From Clostridiales bacterium (GTDB lineage: Bacteria; Bacillota_A; Clostridia; Oscillospirales; Oscillospiraceae): a stretch of 64,000 nucleotides of DNA. Numbering within the stretch: the stretch's first letter is position 1; every line of letters starts with the position of its first letter. The position numbers and the translations under genes are program-made. Under the pieces are notes generated by a model. That model did not search any database and was not told the DNA's origin. It worked only from the letters and a program-made list of their open reading frames with translations. Shown piece after piece: positions 1 to 9,741 of this stretch. The stretch covers positions 80,040 to 144,039 of the forward strand of contig DXTB01000002.1 in the NCBI GenBank assembly GCA_019410105.1, written 5' to 3'.

Positions 1-48
1 GAATACACCCAGTTCTCGACCTTGGATACGAGGTACGACGAGGACTGA
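1..48 (+). CDS. 3' end of an unidentified gene
   Basis: The window opens inside an open frame that ends at TGA 46-48 and encodes the C-terminal peptide EYTQFSTLDTRYDED. Too little is visible to name a family. The same peptide and stop recur in the same frame at 208-255, because the DNA is duplicated. The gene lies upstream of tilS in the same direction and may be the preceding gene of that operon. Confidence 0.5.
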   Translation, partial: EYTQFSTLDTRYDED

Positions 49-55
49 GGTCTGT
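1..55 (+). repeat. direct repeat, copy 1 (55 bp)
   Basis: Bases 1-55 are identical to 208-262. The offset is 207 bp, exactly 69 codons, so both copies read the same C-terminal peptide and stop codon. The repeat may extend left of the window. Confidence 0.9.
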
Positions 56-207
56 GCTCTGCTTTGCAAAGCCGCACGGACGTGCGTCAAGTGTTTTGGC
101 GGGGCCAAAACCTTGCAGGGGGCGGACTTTGTCTGCTCCCGGTCAGTGGCCGCCGGGGTCCCCCGGCGCGTTCAGACGTGCCGGGGGAGGAGCTGCGGTG
201 GATGCCG

Positions 208-262
208 GAATACACCCAGTTCTCGACCTTGGATACGAGGTACGACGAGGACTGAGGTCTGT
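208..262 (+). repeat. direct repeat, copy 2 (55 bp)
   Basis: Second identical copy of bases 1-55, placed just before the tilS ribosome site. It could be translated only if ribosomes restarted in the 152-bp spacer; no convincing ribosome site is seen there. It is most simply a duplicated gene tail left by a tandem duplication. Confidence 0.9.
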
Positions 263-285
263 TTTGGGAGAGGTGAGGTACGGAC

Positions 286-1656
286 ATGGAGGAACTGCTG
301 TCCCGCTGTCCCCGGTGGGTGCTGCCCGGTCGGGGGCGTCCGGCCCTATGTGCCGTGTCCGGCGGGCTGGACTCCATGTGCCTGCTGGACCTGCTGGACC
401 GGTGGTGTCGGGAGCGGGATGGCCGGGTAGTGGCTGCCCACTTCAACCACCAGCTGCGGGGCGCAGAGGCCGACCGGGACGAGACCTTTGTCCGGGACTG
501 GTGTGCCGCCCATGACATCGCCTTCGTCTCCAGCTCCGGGGATGTCCGGGGCCTTATGGAGCGGGAGGGCCTCTCTCTGGAGGAGGCGGCCCGGAGGCTC
601 CGGTACGATTTTCTTCGCCAAGAGGCGGAGAAGCTGGGGCAGCATATCAAAATCTACACAGCCCACCACGCCGATGACAACGCGGAGACCATTCTTTTCA
701 ACCTGATCCGGGGCACCGGCGTGGCGGGCCTTACCGGCATGGCCTACCAGCAAAACGGCATTTGCCGGCCACTGCTGGACGTGACAAGGGAAGAGCTGGC
801 GGCCTACGCCGCCGCCCGCCACATCCCCCACGTGGAGGACACCACCAACGCCGACCCCGGCGCCGCGGCCCGAAACTTCCTCCGGCTGGAGGTCATGCCC
901 CGCTTGAGGCAGATCAACCCCAGAGCTGTGGAGCACATCAACGACGCCGGACGCCGCCTGCGGGTGGCGGACCAATCACTGGAGGAAGAGGCCGCCCGCC
1001 GTACTGCCCATGTGGAGGTGCAGGAGGGGCGGGTGACCTTATCCCGGCAGGCATTGGCAGAGGCCACGGACGCCGTGCGCCCTCGGATGCTGCTGCGGCT
1101 CTTCGACCTTTTGGGCGTGGGGCGGAGGGATATCACAGCCGCCCATCTGAAGGCCATCCTGCACCTGACCCGGGATACCCTCTGGGGCCGGGAGAGCCGG
1201 GTGGACCTGCCCCAGGGCGTCACCGCCCGGTACTGCCGGGAGTGGCTGATCCTGGAAACCCGGCCCCAGCTTTTGACGGAGGTCCAGCTGTTGCAGGAGT
1301 GCCCCGTCGCCTGGGGCGATTACCGGATCACCCTGCTGGACCACCGGGAGGGGGAGGGACTTGCCCTTCGGCCCTGGCGGCAGGGGGAGCGGATGGGCCT
1401 GACGGTGGGCCCTGCGGCGCCGGGAGACCGTCTGGTTCTGCCGGAGACCCACGGGGGCGGCCGCAGCATCAAACGGCTGTGCATGGACCGCCGGATCTCC
1501 CTCCCGGAGCGGGACCGGCTGCCGGCCGTCTACGCGGGAGGATGCCTGGCGGCGGTGTGGCGGCTGGGCGTGGATATGGCGTTTGCAGCACCGGAGGGGG
1601 AGCCCTGCCGGTTCATTCAGATTACCGAAGCGGCAAAGGAGAGAGATTTGATATGA
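286..1656 (+). CDS. tilS: tRNA(Ile)-lysidine synthase
   Basis: A 456-residue cytoplasmic enzyme that attaches lysine to C34 of the CAU-anticodon tRNA(Ile), using ATP, so that it reads AUA. The PP-loop ATP-pyrophosphatase signature SGGLDS is at residues 25-30, and the downstream HHADDNAET block is typical of TilS. The C-terminal part matches the substrate-binding extension of the long TilS type. ATG 286 is preceded by a GAGGTGAG ribosome site. The stop overlaps the start of hpt by ATGA, so the two are translationally coupled. The tilS-hpt-ftsH order is conserved in many Firmicutes. Confidence 0.95.
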   Translation: MEELLSRCPRWVLPGRGRPALCAVSGGLDSMCLLDLLDRWCRERDGRVVAAHFNHQLRGAEADRDETFVRDWCAAHDIAFVSSSGDVRGLMEREGLSLEEAARRLRYDFLRQEAEKLGQHIKIYTAHHADDNAETILFNLIRGTGVAGLTGMAYQQNGICRPLLDVTREELAAYAAARHIPHVEDTTNADPGAAARNFLRLEVMPRLRQINPRAVEHINDAGRRLRVADQSLEEEAARRTAHVEVQEGRVTLSRQALAEATDAVRPRMLLRLFDLLGVGRRDITAAHLKAILHLTRDTLWGRESRVDLPQGVTARYCREWLILETRPQLLTEVQLLQECPVAWGDYRITLLDHREGEGLALRPWRQGERMGLTVGPAAPGDRLVLPETHGGGRSIKRLCMDRRISLPERDRLPAVYAGGCLAAVWRLGVDMAFAAPEGEPCRFIQITEAAKERDLI

Positions 1657-2207
1657 AAAGCGAGATGGAAAGGGATATCCTGAAGGTCCTGGTGACGGAG
1701 GAGGAGCTGAAGGCCCGCATCACCGAAATGGGCGCGGAGCTGTATGAGCAGTTTCATGGCAAGAACCCGCTGTTTCTGGGCGTGTTGAAGGGGTCTTTCG
1801 TATTCATGGCGGACCTGGTCCGGGCTTGCCAGGTGAAGAGCGACGTGGAGTTCATCGCCGTCAGCTCCTACCAGAACGCCACTGTGTCCTCCGGCCGGGT
1901 GCAGATCACCCACGACCTGCAGCAGGACATCACCGGACGGCACCTGATCATCGTGGAGGACATTCTGGACTCCGGCAACACCTTGGCGTTTTTGAAGGAC
2001 TACTTCATGACCAAGGGAGCGGCTTCCATTACCATCGTGACGCTGCTGGACAAGCCCTCCCGCCGGACTAAGGCCATCACCGCCGACCTGGCGGGGTTCG
2101 TGGTGCCGGACGAGTTTGTGGTGGGGTATGGGCTGGACTACTGCCAGCAGTACCGGAACGTGCCGTACATCGGGGTTTTGAAGCCGGAGGTATACTCCGG
2201 GGAGTGA
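1653..2207 (+). CDS. hpt: hypoxanthine phosphoribosyltransferase
   Basis: A 184-residue purine-salvage enzyme that converts hypoxanthine or guanine plus PRPP to IMP or GMP. The PRPP-binding signature VEDILDSGNTL lies near residue 105, and the N-terminal LGVLKGSFVF segment is typical of the family. The start is fixed by the ATGA overlap with tilS. A longer in-frame extension runs upstream through tilS in a shifted frame and is an artefact of the high GC content. Confidence 0.95.
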   Translation: MKSEMERDILKVLVTEEELKARITEMGAELYEQFHGKNPLFLGVLKGSFVFMADLVRACQVKSDVEFIAVSSYQNATVSSGRVQITHDLQQDITGRHLIIVEDILDSGNTLAFLKDYFMTKGAASITIVTLLDKPSRRTKAITADLAGFVVPDEFVVGYGLDYCQQYRNVPYIGVLKPEVYSGE

Positions 2208-2262
2208 GGCGATACGCCCTGTTTTGGGCGGACTCCGCCCAATCGTAACATGAAAACAGTCT

Positions 2263-2285
2263 CCCATTGCGTCCCAGGCAATGGG
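2263..2285 (+). promoter_or_regulatory. hairpin abutting the ftsH ribosome site
   Basis: CCCATTGC (2263-2270) pairs with GCAATGGG (2278-2285) across a 7-base loop. The AAAGGAGG ribosome site begins on the next base. The hairpin may tune ftsH translation, possibly with temperature. This is an inference from position only. Confidence 0.4.
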
Positions 2286-2302
2286 AAAGGAGGCTTCTGC
2301 TC

Positions 2303-4171
2303 GTGACAAAACAAAGACGGCTATCCAATCTGAGCTTCGTACTGCTGGCCCTCGTGATCCTGCTGTGTGTCAACTGGCTCTGGCAGAACGACAACCATGT
2401 GGACCAGCTGGAATACTCCCAGGTCCGCCAGCTGTTCCTGCAGGAAAAAGTGACGGGGCTGACCATTGACAGCGGCGGCACACTGACCCTGGAGCTGCGG
2501 GAGCCGGTGAACGGCAGCGAGACCGTGCGGTATGAGCTGTACAGCTTCCAGCTGTTTTATGACGACTTCAATGACCTGGTTCAACAGCAGTATGCGGAGG
2601 GTATCATCCAGCACTATGACTACCCGGAGCCGGTGCGCACCAACTGGCTGCTGGAGCTGCTGCCCTTCCTGCTGACGGCGGTGATCCTGGGGCTGATGTG
2701 GTACTTCCTGGTGATTCGGCCCCAGGGAGGTGGCATGGGACCGGACAAGATGGCCAAATTCGGCTCCGCCCGGACCCGGATGCTGACGGACAAGGACAAA
2801 AAGGTCACTTTCGACGACGTGGCCGGCGCCGATGAGGAGAAGGAGGAGCTCCGGGAGATCGTGGAGTTCCTGAAGGACCCCAAGAAGTACCTGTCTCTGG
2901 GGGCCCGGATTCCCAAGGGCGTGCTGCTGGTGGGCCCTCCCGGCACCGGCAAGACCCTGCTGGCCAAGGCCGTGGCAGGGGAGGCAGGCGTGGGCTTCCT
3001 GTCCATCTCCGGCTCCGATTTCGTGGAGCTGTACGTGGGTGTGGGCGCCAGCCGCGTCCGGGACCTGTTCGAGCAGGCCAAGAAGAACGCCCCGGCTATC
3101 GTGTTTATTGACGAGATCGACGCTGTGGGCCGCCAGCGGGGCACGGGCCTGGGCGGCGGCCATGACGAGCGGGAGCAGACCCTGAATCAGCTGCTGGTGG
3201 AGATGGACGGCTTTACCGCTAACGAAGGTGTGGTGGTCCTGGCGGCCACCAACCGGGCGGATGTGCTGGACCCGGCGTTGCTGCGGCCCGGTCGGTTCGA
3301 CCGGCAGGTGTACGTGGGCCTGCCCGACATCCGGGGCCGGAAGGAGATCCTGGAGGTCCACGCCAAGGGCAAGCCCCTGGCGGAGGATGTGGACCTGGGC
3401 CAGCTGGCCCGGGGTACTCCGGGTTTCACCGGCGCGGACCTGGAGAACCTCATCAACGAGGGAGCCCTGCTGGCCGCCCGGAAAAATCAGAAGTTCATCA
3501 CCATGCAGGATCTGAAGGACGCGGAGATCAAGGTCATCGCCGGACCGGAGAAGAAAAGCCGGGTGATCCCCCAGCACGAGCGTGAGCTGACCGCCTATCA
3601 CGAGGCAGGCCACGCTGTGGTGATGCATGCGCTGCCAGATCAGGACCCGGTGACCCAGATCACCATCGTGCCCCGGGGCCAGGCGGGCGGCATGACCATC
3701 TCCCTGCCGGAGGAGGACCGGTCTTATCTCTCCCGGCGGTATATGGAGGATCAGATCGTGGGTCTCTTGGGCGGCCGGGTGGCGGAGAAGCTGTGCCTGG
3801 GAGACATCTCCACCGGTGCCAGCAACGACATCCAGCGGGCCAGCCAGATCGCCCGGAAGATGGTGGCCACCTATGGCATGAGCGACAAGATCGGCACCGT
3901 AGCCTTCGAGTCCGGCCACGACGAGGTGTTCATCGGCCGCACCATGACCCAGGGCCGCAGTTATTCCGAGGCGGTGGCCGCCCAGATCGACCAGGAGGTC
4001 CAGCGCCTGGTGGCGGATGCCTATGACCGCTGCGAACGGATCCTGAACGACAACCGCGACAAGCTGGAGGCCGTGGCGTCCTATCTGCTGGAGCATGAGA
4101 CCATGGAGCGGGAGGCGTTTCTGGCCGTGTTCGGCGAACAGCCGTTGTCCCTGAAAAAAGAAGAGGTCTGA
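2303..4171 (+). CDS. ftsH: ATP-dependent zinc metalloprotease FtsH
   Basis: A 622-residue membrane-bound AAA+ protease that degrades misfolded membrane proteins and some regulators. In order: a membrane segment at about residues 9-25, an extracytoplasmic domain, a second membrane segment at about 112-135, Walker A GPPGTGKT near residue 212, Walker [11 protein letters not shown], and the zinc site HEAGH near 433. GTG 2303 is preferred over an in-frame ATG at 2267 because AAAGGAGG sits 9 bases before it and the first membrane segment then starts normally. A strong terminator follows. Confidence 0.95.
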   Translation: MTKQRRLSNLSFVLLALVILLCVNWLWQNDNHVDQLEYSQVRQLFLQEKVTGLTIDSGGTLTLELREPVNGSETVRYELYSFQLFYDDFNDLVQQQYAEGIIQHYDYPEPVRTNWLLELLPFLLTAVILGLMWYFLVIRPQGGGMGPDKMAKFGSARTRMLTDKDKKVTFDDVAGADEEKEELREIVEFLKDPKKYLSLGARIPKGVLLVGPPGTGKTLLAKAVAGEAGVGFLSISGSDFVELYVGVGASRVRDLFEQAKKNAPAIVFIDEIDAVGRQRGTGLGGGHDEREQTLNQLLVEMDGFTANEGVVVLAATNRADVLDPALLRPGRFDRQVYVGLPDIRGRKEILEVHAKGKPLAEDVDLGQLARGTPGFTGADLENLINEGALLAARKNQKFITMQDLKDAEIKVIAGPEKKSRVIPQHERELTAYHEAGHAVVMHALPDQDPVTQITIVPRGQAGGMTISLPEEDRSYLSRRYMEDQIVGLLGGRVAEKLCLGDISTGASNDIQRASQIARKMVATYGMSDKIGTVAFESGHDEVFIGRTMTQGRSYSEAVAAQIDQEVQRLVADAYDRCERILNDNRDKLEAVASYLLEHETMEREAFLAVFGEQPLSLKKEEV

Positions 4172-4173
4172 GA

Positions 4174-4212
4174 AAAGGCCGCCGTCCGGTTCTCCGGACG
4201 GCGGCCTTTTTG
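4174..4212 (+). terminator. terminator after ftsH
   Basis: A perfect GC-rich stem (AAGGCCGCCGTCCGG and its complement) with a TTCT loop and a T-run. It ends the tilS-hpt-ftsH unit. Confidence 0.9.
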
Positions 4213-4545
4213 CAAAAAGCGGGGAATAAAGCCGCCGCAACCCTCCAAAACTGTTGGAGTGACGGGAAAATGCATCAACGCAGTCACTGGAGTTTGGCAA
4301 AATTACCAATTCGCCTGTCTCTCTATCGAGGACAAATGACCGCATTTTTCTCTGCGATTTTTTTGAAACGTCCACAACAGAGGGACAAATGACCGGAATA
4401 TGCGGAAAAATCTTGAACTTTTTTGAAAGAGAGCGGAAAACTTTCTGTGGATTATTCATCTTGCAAAGCCTGGAAAAAACCTGTAAAATGCCTTTCATAC
4501 ATGAGGGAACAGCGATCCTTAACCATTGATAGGAGGAAAAGAAGC
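4213..4545 (+). other. intergenic region upstream of the Liv operon
   Basis: About 330 bp without a convincing gene and more AT-rich than the flanking genes. It contains the livJ promoter at 4461-4489. No clear leader structure was recognised. Confidence 0.6.
4461..4489 (+). promoter_or_regulatory. sigma-A-type promoter for the liv operon
   Basis: TTGCAA (4461-4466), a 17-base spacer, TAAAAT (4484-4489). It lies about 55 bases before the livJ ribosome site, in AT-rich sequence. Confidence 0.6.
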
Positions 4546-5730
4546 ATGAAGAGAGTTCTTGCACTGGCTCTGGCTATGGTCATGGCTCTGAGTCTGGCCG
4601 CCTGCGGCGGCAGCGGCGACACATCCACCGGCGACTCCGGCAGCAGCGGGGGGAATGTGGTCCGCATCGGTGTGTTCGAGCCCGCCACCGGCGACTCCGG
4701 TCCCGGCGGCAAGCAGGAGATGCTGGGTATGCAGTATGCCAATAAGGAGACCCCCACGGTGGACATCGGTGGCACCACCTACAACGTGGAGCTGGTCTAC
4801 GCGGACAACGGTTCCACTACCGACAAGGCGCCCACCGCCGCGGCGGAGCTGGTGAGCAAGGATGTCAGCCTGGTGCTGGGTTCCTACGGTTCCAGCGTGG
4901 CTATGGCCGGCGGTCCGGTGTTTGACGAGGCGGGCCTGGCCGCCATCGGCGTCACCTGCACCAACCCCAATATCACCGCAGGCAACGACTATTACTTCCG
5001 GATTTGCTTCCTGGACAACTTCCAGGCCCAGGTGCTGGTGAATTTCGCAAAAGACAAGTTCAGCGCACAGAAGGCCTACTGCCTGGGTGAGTTGGGCAAC
5101 GAGTACGACCAGGGCCTGATCGCCTTCTTCGAGCAGAACTTTGACGGTGAGGTCATCAAGGACTCCTTCCCCACCAACACCTCCGACTTCACCACCTACC
5201 TGAACAAGGCCGTGGCAGAGGATGTGGATGTGATCTTCTGCCCCGTCTCCATCGCCTACGCCACGCAGATCGTGGGTCTGGCCGCCTCCATGGGCCTGGA
5301 TATCCCCCTGCTGGGCTCCGACACACTGGACAGCAACGTGGTGCTGGAGGCCGCGCAGGGCAGCAACGTACAGCTGTACGTGTCCACCTTCTACCAGGAG
5401 GGCGGCTCTCCCAAGTTCGATGACGGCATCAAGGCATGGCTGAACGAGGACTCCACCGCTATGACCAACAACGGCGGCAACGATACCATCGCCGCTGTCA
5501 CTGCCATGGGCTATGACGCCTACTATGTGGCGCTGGAGGCCCTGAAGGCCGCCGGCTCTACCGACAAGGCCGCCGTGAAGGCCGCGCTGCCTGACGTGAC
5601 CTACACCGGCGTGTCCGGCTCCATCGCCTTTGACGAGCAGGGCGACGCCATCCGGGACACCGCCTATATCAAGACCGCAGACACCGCCAACAACGCCTGG
5701 ACGCTGGAGACGGTCCAGACTGTGGAATAA
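4546..5730 (+). CDS. livJ: branched-chain amino-acid ABC transporter, substrate-binding lipoprotein
   Basis: A 394-residue extracytoplasmic binding protein of the Leu/Ile/Val family (type I periplasmic-binding fold). A lipoprotein signal peptide ends in LAAC near residue 20 and is followed by a Gly/Ser/Thr linker. The mature part has the family pattern EPATGDSGPGGKQ and LVYADNGST. ATG 4546 has AGGAGGAAAAG upstream. It is the first gene of a five-gene liv operon. The true ligand could be another amino acid, since this family includes several specificities. Confidence 0.9.
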   Translation: MKRVLALALAMVMALSLAACGGSGDTSTGDSGSSGGNVVRIGVFEPATGDSGPGGKQEMLGMQYANKETPTVDIGGTTYNVELVYADNGSTTDKAPTAAAELVSKDVSLVLGSYGSSVAMAGGPVFDEAGLAAIGVTCTNPNITAGNDYYFRICFLDNFQAQVLVNFAKDKFSAQKAYCLGELGNEYDQGLIAFFEQNFDGEVIKDSFPTNTSDFTTYLNKAVAEDVDVIFCPVSIAYATQIVGLAASMGLDIPLLGSDTLDSNVVLEAAQGSNVQLYVSTFYQEGGSPKFDDGIKAWLNEDSTAMTNNGGNDTIAAVTAMGYDAYYVALEALKAAGSTDKAAVKAALPDVTYTGVSGSIAFDEQGDAIRDTAYIKTADTANNAWTLETVQTVE

Positions 5731-5746
5731 GCCTGCCATCCGGCCA

Positions 5747-5772
5747 GCCTGGCGGGGTATCCCCCGCCAGGC
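5747..5772 (+). promoter_or_regulatory. intercistronic hairpin between livJ and livH
   Basis: GCCTGGCGGGG pairs perfectly with CCCCGCCAGGC across a 4-base loop. It is not followed by a proper T-run. Such stems often protect the binding-protein mRNA and lower expression of the membrane genes. That role is inferred. Confidence 0.6.
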
Positions 5773-5879
5773 GGCTTGTTCTTGCGCGAGATGGGACCGC
5801 CTCGAAAGGGGCCGCAGCCCGGCCCTTTTGGAGACGGTCCTTCCCGCTCGCCAACTCTGAAAGAAAAGGGGGTATCCCT

Positions 5880-6755
5880 GTGCAATACGGAATTTCCATC
5901 CTGCTCTCCGGCATCTCGCTGGGCGGGCAGTACGCCCTGATCGCCATCGGATACACCATGGTTTACGGCATCCTGCGCCTGATCAACTTCGCCCACGGCG
6001 ACGTGTTCATGGCGGCGGGATTAATCATGGTCTATCTCAGCGCAAGCCTACCCATCGGCGTGGCGCTGCCGCTGATGATCCTGCTGACGGTGCTGCTGGG
6101 CTTTGTCATCGAACGGGCAGCCTACAAGCCGCTGCGCAGCGCGCCCCGGATGAGCGTCATGATCTCCGCCATCGGCGTCAGCTATCTGCTGCAGAATCTG
6201 GCCACCTATATCACCGGCGGACTGCCGCAGATGTACCCCAGCCTGCCCGGCCTGTCCAGCCAGATCACCATTGCCGGCACCTCCACCAAAATGGTGACGG
6301 TGATTACGCCATTCCTGGTGGTGGCGCTGGTAGTGGTGCTGACCCAACTCATCAACCACACCAAGATCGGCATGGCCATGCGGGCTGCCTCCCGGGATTT
6401 TGAGACCGCACAGCTGATGGGCATCAAGATCAATAACATCATCAGCTTCACCTTTGTCATCGGTTCCTTCCTGGCGGCGGTGGGGTCTGCGCTGTACTTC
6501 ACCAACTATCCCTCCATCGTGCCGCTGTCCGGCTCCCTGCCGGGCCTGCGGGCCTTCGTGGCGGCAGTGTTCGGCGGCATCGGCTCCATTCCCGGGGCCG
6601 TGGTGGGGGCATTCCTCATCGGTCTCAGCGAGACGGTGATCAAGAGCTCCAACTGGAGTGTGTTTTCCGACGCGTTCACCTTCGCGCTGCTCATCATCAT
6701 CCTGGTGGTGAAGCCCACCGGCCTGTTCGGTGAGAAGTCCACCGACAAAGTGTAA
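5880..6755 (+). CDS. livH: branched-chain amino-acid ABC transporter permease LivH
   Basis: A 291-residue inner-membrane permease with about eight hydrophobic segments, starting QYGISILLSGISLGGQYALIAIGYTMVYG. The family motif INFAHGD is near residue 38. It pairs with LivM to form the channel. The GTG start at 5880 is preceded by AAAGGGGG. The 149-bp gap from livJ carries a hairpin. Confidence 0.93.
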   Translation: MQYGISILLSGISLGGQYALIAIGYTMVYGILRLINFAHGDVFMAAGLIMVYLSASLPIGVALPLMILLTVLLGFVIERAAYKPLRSAPRMSVMISAIGVSYLLQNLATYITGGLPQMYPSLPGLSSQITIAGTSTKMVTVITPFLVVALVVVLTQLINHTKIGMAMRAASRDFETAQLMGIKINNIISFTFVIGSFLAAVGSALYFTNYPSIVPLSGSLPGLRAFVAAVFGGIGSIPGAVVGAFLIGLSETVIKSSNWSVFSDAFTFALLIIILVVKPTGLFGEKSTDKV

Positions 6756-6768
6756 AGGGGGCGTCACG

Positions 6769-7938
6769 ATGCTGCAAGAAAAAAAGAGCAAACGGGGCGC
6801 GTGGATCGCCCTGGGCTGCGTGGCGGCCCTGCTGGTCCTGGTGATTGTGCTGGAGAACACCATGCAGCCCACCAGTATGCTGTTCACCGTGCTGAAGAAG
6901 GGAGCTGTGTACGCGCTGGTGGCGGCCTCCCTGAACCTGCTGAACGGCTTTACGGGCCTGTTCTCCCTGGGGCAGGCGGGCTTCATGCTGCTGGGCGCCT
7001 ACACCTACGCCATTCTGACCATTCCCTCTGCCGACCGGGAGAGCGTCTACTACCTCTACGGCGGCTCGGCGGTGAATTTCTCCCTGCCGGAGCTGTTCGG
7101 CGGCGGCGCCCTGGGTCTGATCCTGGGTGTGCTGGCGGCGCTGATCCTGGCGGGCTGTGTGGCGGCGGTGATCGCCTGGCTTATCGGCCTGCCGGTGCTG
7201 CGGCTGAAGAGCGACTACCTGGCCATCGCCACCCTGGGCTTTGCGGAGATCATCCGGGCCATCTTCCAGTGGGACCGGCTGGGCCCCGTCACCAACGGCG
7301 CCAACGCGCTGAAGAGCTTTCCCACCTTCTCCAGCTTCAACATCGAGAACGCCAATGGGGAGGTGGTGCTGCGCCTTTCCACCTTTGTGCCCTTCCTGCT
7401 GGTGGCAGTGTGCATCGGGATCATGGTGCTGCTGATCAACTCCACCTATGGCCGGGCCTTCAAGGCCATCCGGGAGGATGAGGTGGCCGCCGAGGCCATG
7501 GGCATCAACCTGGCCAAGCACAAGCGGATGGCCTTCTGCATCAGCTCCTTCTTCGCCGGCGTGGGCGGCGGCCTGTTCGCCATGTTCGCCAACCAGGCCC
7601 AAGCCAAGACCTTCACCACCTCCATGACCTACGAGATCCTGCTGATCGTGGTGATCGGCGGCATCGGGTCCATCTCCGGCAGTTGCATCGCCTCGTTCCT
7701 GTACGTGGCGGCCAGCGAGTGGTGGCTGCGGTTCCTGGACACGGAGACGTATATCGGCGCCTTCAAGGTGCCCTTCCTGCGGACCGGCTTCCGGATGGTG
7801 GTGTTCTCCATCATCATCATGATCGTGGTGCTGTTCTTCCGCCGTGGCCTCATGGGGGACCGGGAGCTCTCTGATGTGGCCCGGAGCCTGCGGGCCCGCC
7901 TCTCCGGAAGATCGAAAAAGAAGGAGGCGGCGAAATGA
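6769..7938 (+). CDS. livM: branched-chain amino-acid ABC transporter permease LivM
   Basis: A 389-residue second permease subunit. It has multiple membrane helices, a typical LNLLNGFTGLFSLGQAGFM block and the conserved EDEVAAEAMGIN cytoplasmic segment that contacts the ATPases. ATG 6769 lies 13 bases after the livH stop and has AAAGGGGG upstream. The C-terminus ends in a basic tail. The stop overlaps livG (ATGA). Confidence 0.93.
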   Translation: MLQEKKSKRGAWIALGCVAALLVLVIVLENTMQPTSMLFTVLKKGAVYALVAASLNLLNGFTGLFSLGQAGFMLLGAYTYAILTIPSADRESVYYLYGGSAVNFSLPELFGGGALGLILGVLAALILAGCVAAVIAWLIGLPVLRLKSDYLAIATLGFAEIIRAIFQWDRLGPVTNGANALKSFPTFSSFNIENANGEVVLRLSTFVPFLLVAVCIGIMVLLINSTYGRAFKAIREDEVAAEAMGINLAKHKRMAFCISSFFAGVGGGLFAMFANQAQAKTFTTSMTYEILLIVVIGGIGSISGSCIASFLYVAASEWWLRFLDTETYIGAFKVPFLRTGFRMVVFSIIIMIVVLFFRRGLMGDRELSDVARSLRARLSGRSKKKEAAK

Positions 7939-8769
7939 GTGAGAAGATCCTTCGCTTGGAGAATATCACCATGCAGTTCGGCGGCGTCATCGCCGTGAAC
8001 AACATGAATCTGGAGGTAGGCGAGGGGGAGATCGTCTCCCTGATCGGCCCCAACGGCGCGGGCAAGACTACGGCCTTCAACGTCATCACCGGCGTGTACC
8101 AGCCCACCAACGGCGCGGTGTGGTACCGGGGGGAGAAGATCGTGGAAAACTACCCCCAGGGCAAGATGCGCAAGCTCTACAAGGGCGAGCACGCTGGGGA
8201 GTACACCCACGCCCTGGCCCCCACCCCGGACAAGATCACCCGGATGGGCATGGCCCGGACTTTCCAGAATATCCGTCTGTGGAAGGACCAGACGGTGTTC
8301 GACAACGTGCTGACGGCCATGCACTGCCGTGCGACGTGCAACCTCCTCACTGCGACCTTCCATCTGAACCGGCAGGAGGAGGCGCGGCAGCGCCAGCGGG
8401 TGGAAGAGCTGCTGGCGGAGGTGAACCTCAGCGACGTTTCCGGGGAGAAGGCGAACTCCCTGCCCTACGGCAAGCAGCGGCGGCTGGAGATCGCCCGGGC
8501 CCTGGCCACGGATCCGCAGCTGCTGCTGCTGGACGAACCGGCTGCGGGCATGAACCCCCAGGAGACCGACGAGCTGACGGCCTTCATCGGGGAGATCCGC
8601 TCGAAGTTCGGCCTGACGGTGTTTCTGATCGAGCACCACATGGACCTGGTCATGGACATCTCCGACCGGATCTATGTGCTGGACTTCGGCAAGCTGATTG
8701 CCGACGGCACACCGGCGGAGATCCAGAACAATCAGCGCGTCATCGACGCGTACCTGGGGGTGGCGGAAG

Positions 8770-8777
<8 letters not shown>
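7935..8777 (+). CDS. livG: branched-chain amino-acid ABC transporter ATPase LivG
   Basis: A 280-residue cytoplasmic ATPase. Walker A GPNGAGKTT is near residue 38 and Walker B LLLLDEPAAGMNP near 200. The signature segment reads LPYGKQRRLEIARAL, as in LivG. There is an insert after Walker A (KGEHAGEYTHALAPTPDKI) that is longer than in enteric LivG but is seen in Firmicutes. It overlaps livM by 4 bases and livF by 8. Confidence 0.93.
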
Positions 8778-9480
<703 letters not shown>

Positions 9481-9483
9481 CAG

Positions 9484-9516
9484 CAGGAGAGAGGCGGAAG
9501 CCTCTCTCCTGTTTTT
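9484..9516 (+). terminator. terminator of the liv operon
   Basis: A 12-bp perfect stem (CAGGAGAGAGGC) with a GGAA loop, followed by TTTTT. Confidence 0.9.
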
Positions 9517-9612
9517 GCGTTTCCACTGCCGATGCCGCGGGACCCCGGAGGCGGCGGGGAGACGCCGCGGCCCGAAGGAGGGACGGGCGGCCTTTGCGGA
9601 GAACATGTGGGG

Positions 9613-9641
9613 AGAACGGACGATTCGTCCGTTCTTTTTTT
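9613..9641 (+). terminator. second terminator or attenuator upstream of arcA
   Basis: AGAACGGACG pairs with CGTCCGTTCT across ATT and is followed by a T-run to 9641. It is separated from the liv terminator by about 100 bases with no gene. It could be a back-up terminator, the end of a short RNA, or an attenuator in an arcA leader. No promoter between the two was recognised with confidence. Confidence 0.75.
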
Positions 9642-9741
9642 GCGCGGATTTTTCGGAACGGCGCATGAAATGCCAAAATCCAGAGACCCTAAACCAGAGC
9701 GATTTCCCTGTACCTTTCCGATGAACAAAGGAGTGAGCTTT

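Noticed and set aside
64..255. A 63-codon frame between the two direct-repeat copies
   Set aside because: No ribosome site and no protein pattern before the duplicated tail. Best explained by the in-frame duplication.
2321..4564. A 747-codon open frame antisense to ftsH
   Set aside because: It is the complement of a clear ftsH gene, has no ribosome site and has an His/Gln/Leu-rich low-complexity composition that arises from high-GC codon use.
9721..9741. ATG 9721 as the arcA start
   Set aside because: The ribosome site AAAGGAG lies after it and serves TTG 9742, which also gives the family length.
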